A stretch of 64,000 bases of DNA, from the NCBI GenBank assembly GCA_012934845.2, contig WNNJ02000600.1, positions 124,001 to 188,000 of the forward strand. The letters run 5' to 3'. Below, piece after piece: positions 28,390 through 39,403 of this stretch (its first letter is position 1; every line of letters starts with the position of its first letter). The notes under the pieces were generated by a model, which saw nothing but the letters and a program-made list of their open reading frames with translations, made no database searches and was not told where the DNA came from. This stretch comes from Pomphorhynchus laevis. Taxonomy: Eukaryota; Acanthocephala; Palaeacanthocephala; Echinorhynchida; Pomphorhynchidae. The position numbers and the translations under genes were made by a program.

Positions 28390-31300
28390 TTTAATTAGCT
28401 TTTAATGGTATCCCTTTCACTCAAATTCTTTACATAGGGTTATGGCGGCTTCTGTGAATATCCTTGCTGTCGAGCATATATTCGTAACATAAATGAATCA
28501 ATGACAACATAATCAAATACATCCCTTTTTTCATTGTCGTGTTCACTTACACAATGATTTCCACTGCATCACGGTGTATCAATCTTTTATTCACCGACAA
28601 TCCACTTTCACCTACATATTGTACACCGTAAATGCTACATGTGGCTGCATAAATGATATCTTTTGAGACACAGTTTGTTGATTTCTGAATATTATATTTG
28701 AGTCCTGTGGTTGAACTAATTATTTTGTTGGTTTCCTTTATTTGTGTGCAACATTTTGTGTTCCGTCGGTTACATTTCGTGCATTCATTTTTCTAATTGT
28801 CGAACGTTTTTTCCAATTTGTTTCTAACTAATGTCATTTTAATAGTATTAGTAGATTTATGAATGATCCTAATCGACAAATTAGCCCTTCCAAGTTTTGC
28901 TCGTTGACTATTCATACCATACATGATATCATTTTGTAGGTCACGAATTGCTGGGTGATAGGGTATATATATCTGAATATCGCTCTTCTTTCGATTCTTA
29001 TCTTTCAAGATAAGAATATCTTAAAAATATGATAAGAATTTAACTAGTGAATTTAACTAGTAAATAAAATGTCTCTGCTGGTGAATTTTTAACTTATTAT
29101 ATGTTTAAATATTAATTTTTATGTTAAAATTACTAGCTCATCTATAAGAGTAAACTTTTATTTTATTAAAAAGTGTAAACTAATATTAGGCATAAAGTAT
29201 TTAATCTTAAGACAGAAATAAATTGTAAGCATTAAAATTCACACTTGAATTTTAGATTTAGATTTTATATTCACAATTTAGGTTACGAATTCACAATCTA
29301 AATTCACAATCAGTTTGAATCAGTTTATATTCACAATCAGTTAGAATCAATTGCTTTTAGCAATTGATTCGTAATTGCTGGTGTTATCGTGATCAACGTA
29401 ATTTTTGTTGGCTAGATGCTATGTACATGATTATCGTAATGTTAAAAGAGTTCATAGGTATCGGTACCTTGTGCAAAATTCTAAGCATTTACCATTGAGT
29501 GACATCCTAACATAACGAAACAGATGGCAATCATTTCTTTACTTTTTACTTAGCCATATACACAACTAATTCATTTGCACCATATAAAGAAGATAAGAAT
29601 ATTCTTAAATGATAAGAATATCATTTAAGGGATTGTTTTTATTATGCGCTTTTTTGAAATTTTGATAAATTTCTCTATTTGTATATCCTCTTTTTTCTAA
29701 ATCTTGTTTGAGTTGCTTAAGCCACTTTGTTTTTCCGCTTTTTCACTACACAATCTAAGAATTCGTGTGGCTTTATTCATAAAAAGATTATGTTTAATGA
29801 ACATCGGGTGATTACTTTTCGCATGTAAGTAAACTCTCTTACTTTCGGGCTTTTGGTATAATGTAGTTCTTAGTATTCCAATTAATATCTAGGTAAATAG
29901 TCATATCAAGGAAATTTGCTGGTGTTTGTATGTTTAATGTAAATTTCAACGGTCCAAATTCATTGATTTGTTTGATAAAATCATTTATCTCTGTAATATT
30001 TCCTTTCCACATTAAAATATATCATACAAGTATCTTAGCCATACGAGTGATTTGTTTTGACAGTTTTCTTTTAATTGTCGTTCGTACCATGCAACATAGA
30101 GTGTGGCATAACTTGGAGCGACTGGTGTCCCCATCGCCGTACCAACAATTTGTCTAAACAATTTACCTTCGAACCGAAATATGTTATTTTCTAGGATTAT
30201 ATGTAATGCTTCGAGGATGAATCTACATTTTGTTGAGGGTCAATTTGCTTCCGACATTAACAAATCTATTGCTTGCAAACCTTTATCATGGGGATTGATG
30301 TGTATAGTGATATAATATCAAATGTACATATTATATCTGTCTGCGCTATGTTCGATTTCAATGTTTCTATTTTTTTACAAAAATCATATGAATTCATTAT
30401 GTAGCTAGGCATATTTTTAGTTAATGGTTTCAATAGTTCATCAACAAAGTGAGATAGTTTTTCTGTTGGTACGTTAATATTGCTGATTATTGGTATACCA
30501 GGGCATAGACTAATGTTTTTGTGGATTTTGGCCAACATATAGAAACTTCCTGGATTTTTAAGTGGTATTACGCAATTTGATAGCTTCGCATATGCTAATA
30601 AATTTCATACTAAGAAATGTATCAATGAGATTATCAATTTTTGAGTTGATACTTTTGAATTCTATTTCTGAACTGGGTTCATATGCAGGACTATTGAGCT
30701 GTCTGTATGCTTCGTCTGATATTCTTCCCTCTCCACAATACGGCTTCATTACTTTTGTCAGCTTTTTTATTATTAGTTCAATTGATCTTTTTAATTCCTT
30801 TAGGGCATTTCGTTCTCCGTTGTTAATATTTGGAATGTATTCATGATTTGGATGGAGATTCATGTATTTATCAAAAGTTAATTTTCCAAGTGTATTTATG
30901 GATAAGTGTCGAACTTGTTTATCGTCTATGTCCTTAAATGCTTTTAGTGTAGTATGCTTTATAGAGTTTGCAACATCATAACGACTAAAGTCACGGTCCA
31001 AAATATTGTAATTTAAACCCAAGTTCAGGAGGTCTTCCTGTTCTTTAGTTAGTTGAATATTAGAAAGATTTGTAAATTGTCACTCACTCTGAAGTTTTAT
31101 TTTTCTGTATTCCGAAATTACGTCGCGGTAATGATTCATAAATTTCTAAGTCATCAATATTTATTTGTTTTCTAAGAATCCATGATAACTTTAAGTGTTT
31201 CTTCTTTAAAAGGAAATCATATAATTCTTCATCAATTAATTCTTTATATGGATCTGAATGATAAGCGTGTGTGTAAAATTTCAGTATGATGTTTTAAAGT

Positions 31301-31495
31301 TCTAGTGTAGCACGATTCAGAGTTTTGTTCCATTTCTTATTTATCATTTTACTAAATTCTTCATCCACAATTGCAAAATTGACACACATTCTTTTCTTTA
31401 ATTTCAACGTCTTAAGATTAACTGTATTCCCTCTGCAGAACAACAAGAATTTTAAATGGGCTCTAACCCTAGACCTTTGTTTTAACAACGAGACA
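28390..31495 (-). mobile_element. PLE-3: canonical Penelope-like element, decayed, with insertion
   Basis: Sense on minus: N-terminal region (31495-31040; PYKELIDEELYDFLLKKKHL, NLSNIQLTKEQEDLLNLGLN), RT start (31022-30558), RT core (MLAKIHKNISLCPGIPIISN, PTEKLSHFVDELLKPL, CTFDIISLYTSIP at 30538-30266), thumb (RGYTNREIYQNFKKAHNKNN near 29640), [571-bp insertion 29020-29590], linker (IQIYIPYHPAIRDLQND, 29008-28793) and GIY-YIG remnant (SIYGVQYVGESGLSVNKRL, about 28600). All expected domains are present with several stops and frameshifts. Its N-terminus abuts RLE-C near 31500. Confidence 0.78.
29020..29590. mobile_element. unclassified 571-bp insertion in PLE-3
   Basis: It is bracketed by the direct repeat agataagaatat (29008-29019 and 29591-29602), a plausible 12-bp target-site duplication, and splits the PLE-3 linker from its RT thumb. 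It is A+T-rich and non-coding, with short repeats of attcacaatc near 29270-29340 and a caattgcttttagcaattg hairpin near 29350. No terminal inverted repeat is evident. It is probably a non-autonomous element. Confidence 0.55.
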
Positions 31496-31499
31496 TCCA

Positions 31500-32960
31500 A
31501 TAATGTCCCACCGACTATGTCGTCATCCAGATACTTATGTTGAGGTTTATTCCAGGTATTTTGGATACATTTTCAATCGTTCTCTGAATGGTCAATGAGA
31601 ATATGAACGGGCCTAATGGATCTCCCTGCTGGAATCCTTCGCATGAGTTGAGAGGGTCGAGTGAGATGAAACGCAGGATTGCTTTGCATTTGTACGTGAA
31701 ATCAAATCAGAGCAAGAGCTCTAGAACGTTTTCTCGAATCTCCACTCGTAACTGTTCTCTGGGCACTGAGTTGAATGCGTTTGACAGATCGATATTTACC
31801 TACGTCTAGTTGGTGTCGTTGGCGAGTTGCTAGTGAAGTCGTCTAACGTTGTGAACGATCCTTTCTACGGCGTTTAAGGTTGCTACCATTAATTGTGTTG
31901 GTGGTAGCAGGCTGGCGAAGCGTGTACGGAGTTGAAGACAGATGCACTTTGAACAGAGACGGCGGAGAGTTTCGCCGACGGCGATTGGTCTTCCATACCG
32001 TCCTTTTTTGATAGCACGATCAAGTTAGCGCCAGCGATATAAGGCGTCACTTCAGGTATTGCGAGTCCTGCAAGTAGATGATTAATAGGGTGTGTTAAAT
32101 TCTCTGCTAGTGATTCTCCGCTATTGGCTCGTAACATATCCTGTAGATGATCCGGTCTTAGCCCCAGGCAGCCTGGTCCTGACGCTGAGAGGAAAGAGTT
32201 GACCGCGGCAAGGACTGTTTCATGACTTATAACTATTGACGAAAGCGGATTGTTCGAGCGCTGTTTTGAGGGAATAAGAGTGGTTGATCTGTACAGCTGC
32301 TGTACGTAGGAGGATGCAGTCTTTGCAGGAGTGTCCGTGCTTGTGCAGATAGGGTTGATATTCCGACTTAAATAAGGCGCTGGGTTGCTTTTCCGTAATT
32401 TCCGTGCGTAGCCAGTTGATACAAGCAAGTTCCGACTTGCCGTTCGGTTTGCGATTTGAATTTTTGCGTGGCATTGCTCTCACCGATAACAAATCTGGTA
32501 AGACGGTTGTCGCGTAAGCTCTTTTTGACTCGCAAATGTGCTTTTCGACTTTATGTCGACCTTTGTAAGTTGTAGGTATTGAGCAACTGAAGCACGATTT
32601 GGCGAAGAACAGCAACTTCGCACATGAACCGACATCTCCGATTTGGAGCGCGCGTTTAATGTTGTCACAGAAATGGGTGGCTGCTAGAACCCGTGCTTTA
32701 AACGGGATACGTATGACCGTTGGAGATTCTTTGCTCCAGCGTGATTGAAAATACGACAGATGGCTTGAATCTTCGACTCGAACAGGCGTAATTGCTATCG
32801 GTGAATTGATCTGTTCGGGGCCTTCGTTGGATCTAGCCTGACACATTATCAAAACAACACTGAAAGATTCCTTTGCCGGAACCGGCACATCTTGAACCTC
32901 CGAACTTGTGAAAGCGGAAGCGTCTTCTAAACGTCAAGGCAATGTTTCTCTGGCAAAGGT
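31500..32960 (-). mobile_element. RLE-C: R2-like RT element fragment
   Basis: Minus strand. N-terminal segment (32888-32430: RIPFKARVLAATHF, AKLLFFAKSCF), then GPGCLGLRPDHLQDML, GANLIVLSKKDGMEDQSPSA, DLSNAFNSVPREQL (motif A, about 31780), FQQGDPLGPFIFSLTIQ (motif B, about 31620) and KYLDDDIVGG (motif C, about 31525). Motif style and order match RLE-B at 45.7-49.3 kb. The fragment ends just after motif C, so thumb and endonuclease are absent. Frame changes are present. Confidence 0.7.
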
Positions 32961-33214
32961 GACAAGGACGTTTTCCTCCTTCCATTTGTGTAGTTAATTG
33001 CGCAGTCGTTGGATTGTATTCAGATATGACTTTATTGTAATTAGTTGTGCAAACAGTAAAGTATACGTAGTATCGTCAAATTGTAATCAGGTATTACTTA
33101 GTTTTAAAATCACGATTTTTTTAATATTAATCTTGGTAAGCAAGATTTTCCACAAGCGAAGCGAGCGAAATGTATATTATCAAACTTTTTTCAGGTCTTA
33201 AACTTTTTTTAATG
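32961..33214. other. short non-coding stretch
   Basis: No gene seen. Near 33180-33210 it contains tcaaacttttttcaggtctt, resembling the sequence at LINE-A 5' borders (actttttta at 6200, 16695 and 17325). Confidence 0.3.
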
Positions 33215-34010
33215 AAGTCTACTACAGTTATGAACAAATTCATATTCTATAAAGCTTAAAAACAAGTCAGCTATAATTGGGCTACTATTACCACCCATTG
33301 GAACACCTTTTACTTGTCTAAATATAGATGTCTCTACTTTTAAATAATTTTGATTTATCAAAATATTTAAGGATTCTATTAATTCAATTTTATCCATATA
33401 TTTATATTTATTTGATGGTTTAATTTTTGTTAGATAGGCGTTATAATTATTATAACATATATATGTATATCTTTTTCCGAATATAAGATTAATTAATTTT
33501 ACTAACGCTTCTCTAATATCTGCTAAATCTAGATTTGTGTAAAGAGTACTAAAATCGTATGTATTTATATTTTGAAAATTTATTCCTTTTGTCTGTTCTA
33601 AAAATTCTTTTGTAGAATTAATACTGAAATAGTGTTTTATACCAGTATTAATTTCGATTACTTTACAATATTTTTTGAAGTGTGCTTTAGTTACTTTAAG
33701 TATTTTATTCATATAAACAGAAAGTGGTTTTAATGTACATTTTAACGCACTTCATATGAAGCTAGGTTTTATTGGATTTTTATGTAATTTTGGATTCCAA
33801 TATAATATAGGTATAGTTTTATTATCTGATTTAACCTTTATACCCTTTTTATCCATTATAGAACAGTGACTTGTAATAATTGTTTCAAAACTCAACTCAC
33901 TACGTTCATATGCTGTGTTTATATTTAAATCATTAATTAATTTATTTCATCAGTTTATTCTAATAAAGCTTTTTCATATTAAGAAAAGTTATCACTAGCT
34001 TATATTCGAT
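33215..34010 (-). mobile_element. Naiad copy N3, RT fragment
   Basis: The minus frame holds YDFSTLYTNLDLADIREAL, QVKGVPMGGNSSPIIADL and FIEYEFVHNC, and upstream IPILYWNPKLHK-like sequence to about 33990. Motif B is better kept than in N1. It ends abruptly after FVHNC, before motif C, and has neither nuclease nor 3' UTR. Confidence 0.8.
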
Positions 34011-34506
34011 TAATTTTTGGTTAAACAGTTTAAACCTAATACTTTAAGATTACATTATAGACTTTCGACCGTAGTCAAAGCTTTCAGAAGTCAAATTATT
34101 TATCATCATCTGGTGCCATATAATTTGTTAATGTTGAGACACATGCTTCTTTGACTTTTTTAAACTTATTGCAACTTCATTTGCCAATTTTATAGTAAAC
34201 TCTTCAAACTTAAATCTTAAATGATCTTTATGAACATTATTTATTTTTTATTAATATATACGTATAAAATTTCGGAAGCGTGATTTCCATTAAAGAGTCA
34301 ATTTCCATTTAATATATAGAAAATAAAAATAACTAATAACTGTTAGTTTTATAACATTTAATAGCATAAATTAACATCTAATGACTGCTAGTTTCATAGG
34401 TTTTACAACCATCCAATTTTGAAATTGGTAATAAATCATTGTCAAATTATTCAACAGGGCCAAAAAGCAGTCTTTTATTTTTTGTTCTTGAGTTTGTAAA
34501 CTTAAG
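34011..34506. other. upstream region of the CAP gene
   Basis: A+T-rich sequence with a hammerhead-like motif on minus at 34061-34090 (ttctgaaagctttgactac, then ggtcgaaag), a relic of a PLE end. No gene seen. It presumably includes the promoter of the CAP gene; no clear TATA or initiator could be singled out. Confidence 0.35.
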
Positions 34507-35205
34507 ATGAGGTCGGTTATATTATTTATTTTAGAAATCTTAATTCTGTGTAGTGTCCTCCACATAGCATTATCGTCATTACCTACTGGTCAACCAAGTT
34601 ATGGAATTTATGAGCAAATATCGATTGAACCGAAATACTTGCTATTATATGTAGAGTCTATGATAAAATGTCATAATAAATATAGATATTTACACGGTAG
34701 TCCGAAACTTAGACATGATCCAAAACTCACCCGTGAAGCATTCAAATTCGCCGACGTCTTAGCACGAACTAATATCTTTAAACATGACTCGCTTTTATCT
34801 AAATTTACCGGGGAAAATCTATGCAAAATCCGCATAGATACTAACGATGTTGTACATGCGATTTACAAGCATCTTCTCAACGACAGTGCTAAGGCCTGTC
34901 ATGGATGGTACTGTCAATCAATTCACTACGATTCCGAAAAGGAGCATAAGACCAGGAAGCAAATTCTACATTTTACACAGCTTATTTGGAAGTCAAGTAA
35001 AAAAGTTGGCTTTGGTATGTCAGGAATACAACGTACAAATTACATTGGTAATAAAAGATGGTTTACAATTATATTCTTTATGGTTGCTAGATATTCTCCG
35101 GCGGGTAACATTATCGGCAGATTTAAAGATAACGTTTTTCCGAGAAGAAGTTATTATAATACTCCGGAAATATGCAGAAAAGAGAAAGGTATAGAAAATA
35201 ATTAA
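34507..35205 (+). CDS. secreted CAP/SCP-domain protein
   Basis: A 232-aa single-exon frame. Residues 1-24 are a hydrophobic signal peptide (VILFILEILILCSVLHIAL), so the product is probably secreted. The CAP domain spans about 45-200: CHNKYRYLHGSPKL (55-68), FTGENLC (GEN at 102), HFTQLIWKSSKKVGFGMS (CAP signature, from 155) and VARYSPAGNI (about 193-202). His56, Glu103 and His155 correspond to residues of the usual CAP cleft. The length and a single CAP domain fit the GAPR-1/antigen-5/SCP-TAPS family, whose roles vary (immune modulation, venom, lipid binding); no specific role can be assigned. It lies between Naiad N3 and the LIM gene. The intron-less frame could reflect a compact genome or a retrocopy; no poly(A) tract or TSD was noted. 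Confidence 0.9.
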   Translation: MRSVILFILEILILCSVLHIALSSLPTGQPSYGIYEQISIEPKYLLLYVESMIKCHNKYRYLHGSPKLRHDPKLTREAFKFADVLARTNIFKHDSLLSKFTGENLCKIRIDTNDVVHAIYKHLLNDSAKACHGWYCQSIHYDSEKEHKTRKQILHFTQLIWKSSKKVGFGMSGIQRTNYIGNKRWFTIIFFMVARYSPAGNIIGRFKDNVFPRRSYYNTPEICRKEKGIENN

Positions 35206-35254
35206 TTTCAACTTGTAGGAAATGATTTCAGTTAGTGCCTATGATAGTTTTAGA

Positions 35255-35260
35255 AATAAA
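35255..35260 (+). terminator. polyadenylation signal of the CAP gene
   Basis: aataaa lies about 50 nt after the stop of the CAP gene, in agaaataaaatgc. Spacing and sequence suit a poly(A) signal; A+T richness makes chance matches likely. Confidence 0.45.
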
Positions 35261-35539
35261 ATGCAAAATTAATTCTATAGTTTTAGAAATATAAAAATCG
35301 TCTTATTGGTTGACTTTATCGAATTAAAATATACTTGTTCTTTAACAAACTGTTTTAAAAATCATTAAATGTTAAAAATGTTATTAAAAGTCGATTAAAA
35401 TATTTCAGATGTTAATTAGCATTTAAATAATTTTAATTAGTTAAATATTAAAGTATTAAACATTTAAATTTTAATTAATAATATTAATTTAGTTTTATAA
35501 TATTACATATAACAATATCGAAGATGTATAGTGCAAGGT

Positions 35540-35725
35540 TACACTGATTAGATTCCCTTGTAATGAGGAGTAGAGTAAGGCCGAAACCACATATTGGGGA
35601 TAGGCGTCTGTGGTAGGCGCATTCCGGGTTAGGCTTCCCTGACCCGAAAAGTAAAGTAGATTATTTCGCATTTACTTTACAAAATCTACTTTACAAAAAG
35701 TAAAGTAGATTCTTTCGCATTTAAA
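35540..35725. other. GC-rich structured segment between host genes
   Basis: Within A+T-rich DNA, 35550-35650 holds aatgaggagtagagtaaggc, then cgaaacc, similar to gaggagttaggggccgaaac of the Naiad 3' UTR block (minus). A strong 9-bp hairpin cgggttagg-cttc-cctgacccg follows (about 35624-35645). Then comes a palindromic run of gtaaagtagatt units (35655-35712). It is probably a short non-autonomous retroelement or a relic of a ribozyme-bearing end. No coding. Confidence 0.45.
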
Positions 35726-36433
35726 ACGTCACCATTAGTAATATTAATTTAAATAGATCCATTTCAGATCATTTAATTTGTAAAATGTAAGGATATTATA
35801 CTGCTCTGTGCTTCAATTTTAAACGTGTGTTTGCATCAAGTATTCCAGCACGTTAAAATGATGTCGCTCAATGCCTGCTCCCTGATAATTCACTGAGTAC
35901 TAATGTCGGCGCATGATGTTGTTAGTGGTTAGATCGTGTTGCAATTGGTTCGTGACACTATTCGTACACTAGTTTGCAGACACACGTTTAGGATTGGATC
36001 ACAAAGCTGTACAACATCCGAACATTTTACATATATATTTAAATTAACATTCTCTTTTATATTTTATTCTATTAAATTAGCATTTAAATAATGCTAATTA
36101 TTAATAAATAATTATAATGAGTTATTTAATTGACAGTTTTATTATATATAATTACGATGCTTAAAGCTCAAAAGCTTTCAAATGATAAGAGTCCGTTATC
36201 AACAATTTGTTTAGAATAAGTTGAAATATCTGTTATTTATCAAAATCTAACGGTAAATATATAATTATATAAAGCAACTAAGCACGAAAATAATATTTCA
36301 CGACACGCAATAGCTTTCAATAATATAAGTAGTTAAAAAATGATTTAAGATACTACGAAACATAAGCACTGTCAATTCACTGCAAGCTGTTGTATTACGT
36401 TTTAATAATACTGTTGTATTATTTACTGTTGTA
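35726..36433. other. A+T-rich intergenic stretch downstream of both host genes
   Basis: No gene seen. The two host genes converge here. 36215-36312 is the source, or twin, of a 98-bp segment also found at 38103-38200. A tgttgtatta motif is repeated at 36389-36440, and a minus-strand attaaa near 36400 could serve as poly(A) signal of the LIM gene. Confidence 0.4.
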
Positions 36434-37024
36434 TTACGAGCTACAAGCTGTACATTGTATCGTACCCTTGTCGTCAATTTCCCTAAATTTCCCATCAACT
36501 ATCTTCTTATGGCACTTTGAGCAGCAAAAACAGTCTACATGCCAATATTTTTCATCGCTGTGTATGTATTGACCTTCAACTGGTAGTTTCTTATTGCATC
36601 GATAGCACACGTGATTGAAACTTTTCTCCGCACAATCTTTACATTCTGGCTTGCACAATCCATCTTTATTAAGAACACATAGTTTAAATGGCATTTTGCT
36701 TTCAATCGGTTTGTTACAAGTCATACAAACAAAACATTTCCGATGAAAAATCTTATTGTCATATACAATACTGTCTTCAACGCTAACTGATCTTCCGCAA
36801 GTCGAACAATTTCGGCTCGGCATTTCCTTCATTCGACAATCTTGGCATACATTGACGGAAATCTCATGTTTTGTTGCAGTAAAGAACTTGCCTTCGATAG
36901 GCTTTTTGCATTCGTCGCAAACGAAACATTCTCTGTGAAAATATTTTTTATCTGTTTCGGTCAAAGTTTGACCGCCCTCTATTTTCGTCTTGCATAGTTC
37001 ACATATTTTATTGGAGGATGACAT
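36434..37024 (-). CDS. three-LIM-domain protein
   Basis: A 196-aa single-exon frame made almost only of three LIM zinc-binding domains. LIM1: C8-x2-C11-x18-H30-x2-C33-x2-C36-x2-C39-x20-C60-x2-C63, an exact consensus match. LIM2 runs from C73-x2-C76 with H94-x2-C97-x2-C100-x2-C103. LIM3 (about 139-194) has CYRC, WHVDC, CSKC and CTAC. There is no signal peptide, membrane segment or LD/PET/kinase part. It is a LIM-only protein, likely a cytoskeletal or nuclear adaptor by family; the closest subfamily (FHL, paxillin-like, CRP) cannot be fixed. All metal ligands appear intact, so the gene is probably functional. Confidence 0.92.
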   Translation of the reverse strand: MSSSNKICELCKTKIEGGQTLTETDKKYFHRECFVCDECKKPIEGKFFTATKHEISVNVCQDCRMKEMPSRNCSTCGRSVSVEDSIVYDNKIFHRKCFVCMTCNKPIESKMPFKLCVLNKDGLCKPECKDCAEKSFNHVCYRCNKKLPVEGQYIHSDEKYWHVDCFCCSKCHKKIVDGKFREIDDKGTIQCTACSS

Positions 37025-37056
37025 TTTTAGCGTTGTCGATTTCTATTTTTTTTACG

Positions 37057-37067
37057 CTTTATATAAC
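37057..37067 (-). promoter_or_regulatory. possible TATA box of the LIM gene
   Basis: On minus, gttatataaag lies 33-43 nt upstream of the LIM gene ATG. If used, the transcript leader would be only a few nucleotides, so it may be a chance match in A+T-rich sequence. Confidence 0.25.
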
Positions 37068-37069
37068 TT

Positions 37070-38724
37070 CCGTTGCAAATCGTTTAAATATAAATTTAGT
37101 GTTTAAGAACTGACAAACAAATATATATTCATGTTAGCTCATTTATTTTCTGACTAAACAGGGATGAATAAAGAGGAAACGTAAATGGTGCGTAAAAAAT
37201 CGAAGGCTACAATGAAGTAGATAACAAGCGTTTCAGGAAACACTATTATCTGTTACAAATCATCATTGTAGATAGAAGAAATGAGGGATTAAGTCTGGCT
37301 TATTTTTAATTGGCAAACTATTTAGAACATTAGATTTTGGGGAATTCCGGAAATGACAGGAGCAAATACATTCAGCTATTTTCATATAAAGCTTTTTAAA
37401 ATAACATTTTGTAAAACACATTAACGCTAACATATATATACAACATTAAGTTAGCACGATGTTGTGATAGCACAAACATATTAATTAAAAGCAAATAGCT
37501 CTCTGGTGACAAAGTCTGTTTAAAAGGAAAAATTTTCTAAAAAAGTCATAATCGATTTGTTTATGACTTAATGTTCTTAAATGTCAATTCGACTGGGTAA
37601 CGCATTACAATCATTTTAGTCAGAGCACGTATACATATGACTCATCTAATTCATATTATAGTCTTGCAGAATATGAATAGAAGATGTCTTTAATTCATAC
37701 TGACCAATTAACTAAAAGGTTATTCTATTTTTGGTATATCTTTCTCGCTTAACGGCTTATTTATAATTGACTTGCAGTAATTAACAAATACCATTGCATT
37801 TTAATGAGTCTCAAAACGTACTGATTCAAATTAACAAATAAAACAATCTTTATATTGCGAGTCATCCCCAAGAAAAAATACAAATTGTTTTTTAAACCAA
37901 TATTTCGGCTGACAAGCAGTCCTCTTCAACTGATCCGAAATCACAATATAATATAAGTACAGGGAGTACACAATTCATCCAAATAACAAAGCAGTGTAAA
38001 AAATTCGGAAACTCGGAATCGTTCAGCCCGGAGGTGGAGTAAATCTCAACACCTCTCTGAGTATATTTGTCGTATAAGTTGAAAATATTTTCAACTTATG
38101 AAAATAAGTTGAAATATCTGTTATTTATCAAAATCTAATGGTAAATATATAATTATATAAAGCAACTAAGCACGAAAATAATATTTCACGACACGCAATA
38201 CATCCAAATAACAAAGCAGTGTAAAAAATTTGGAAACTCGGAATCGTTCAGCCCGGAGGTGGAGTAAATCTCAACACCTCTCTGAGTATATTTGTCGTAC
38301 ATGTGCTGACATTTTGAGAAGAAATTTGAGGTTCCAGTTCGATTTATTTCCTTCCATAATCTCGCTGTTATTTAACCCGAATGTAATTCAGTTTGTTGTT
38401 TAAACATATTGGTTGACAAATATTCGCGAATGTAAACTTATGATTTTGTTTTACGCATTTTTACATTTTTATTTTCATTATCAATGCAGCTTTGAAACAA
38501 TGAAATTTTATTATAAAATTATAATATTATTATATTATTATTAATATTATAATAATTAAAAATTATATAATTATATTAAATATTATAATAATTCAAATAA
38601 ACGCTATATTTATTGCAGAAAATAATTATAATTTAAATTAAAGAAAATTTTAATAAAATTAAATCATGTCACCAATTACCGCTATTAATAAAATAAATAG
38701 TAAAATCTGACATGATACTGTAAG
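37070..38724. other. intergenic region with copied segment and direct repeats
   Basis: No gene seen. A hammerhead-like PLE motif lies on minus at 37902-37933. 37976-38074 and 38201-38299 are 99-bp direct repeats; between them are a perfect palindrome (about 38074-38099, ataagttgaaaat and its mirror) and 38103-38200, a near-exact copy of 36215-36312 from 1.9 kb away. The rest (38500-38700) is A+T low complexity. Confidence 0.6.
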
Positions 38725-39403
38725 GTAATCGAAATTAATACTGATATAAAACACTATTTCAGTATTAATTCTACAAAAGAATTTTTAGAACAGACAAAAG
38801 GAATAAATTTTCAAAATATAAATACATACGATTTTAGTACTCTTTATACAAATCTAGATTTAGTAGATATTAAAGAAGCGTTAGTAAAATTAATTAAACT
38901 TATATTCTGAAAAAGATATATGTTATAATAATTATAACGCCAATCTAACAAAAATTAAACCATCAAATAAATATAAATATATGGATAAAATTGAATTAAT
39001 AGAATCCTTAAATATTTTGATAAATCAAAATTATTTAAAAGTAGGGACATCTATATTTAGACAAGTAAAAGGTGTTCCAATGGGTGGTAATAGTAGCCCA
39101 ATTATAGCTGACTTGTTTTTAAGCTTTATAGAATATGAATTTGTTCATAACTGTGTAAAAACTAAATCCAAACAATATAAATATATGAAATATATGTTTC
39201 GATACATTGATGATATATGTGTATTTAATTCTAATAATTTTTATTCAATTAGTGAGCACATTTATCCAGAAAGCCTTATTCTTAACAAAACCAATATTAA
39301 TGATAAAGAAGGTGTATATCTAGATATGAACATTAAATTAACATTAACTAAAACTACTGTTAATTTATATCGTAACGATGACATATTTAAATTTACAAGA
39401 AAC
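38725..39403 (+). mobile_element. Naiad copy N4, RT fragment in plus orientation
   Basis: Plus strand: YDFSTLYTNLDLVDIKEAL, QVKGVPMGGNSSPIIADL, YMFRYIDDICVFNSNNF (motif C intact) and TKTTVNLYRNDDIFKFTRN. It is truncated at both ends, with one frame change near 38910. It joins head-on the 3' UTR block of N5 at 39403/39404, so two Naiad pieces meet in opposite orientation. Confidence 0.82.

Noticed and set aside
35540-35725. tRNA or tRNA-derived SINE
   Set aside because: GC-rich hairpins are present but no cloverleaf or A/B box pair could be fitted.
37057-37067. a firm TATA-box call for the LIM gene
   Set aside because: Kept only as a weak feature because the implied leader would be nearly absent and A+T-rich DNA yields many such matches.
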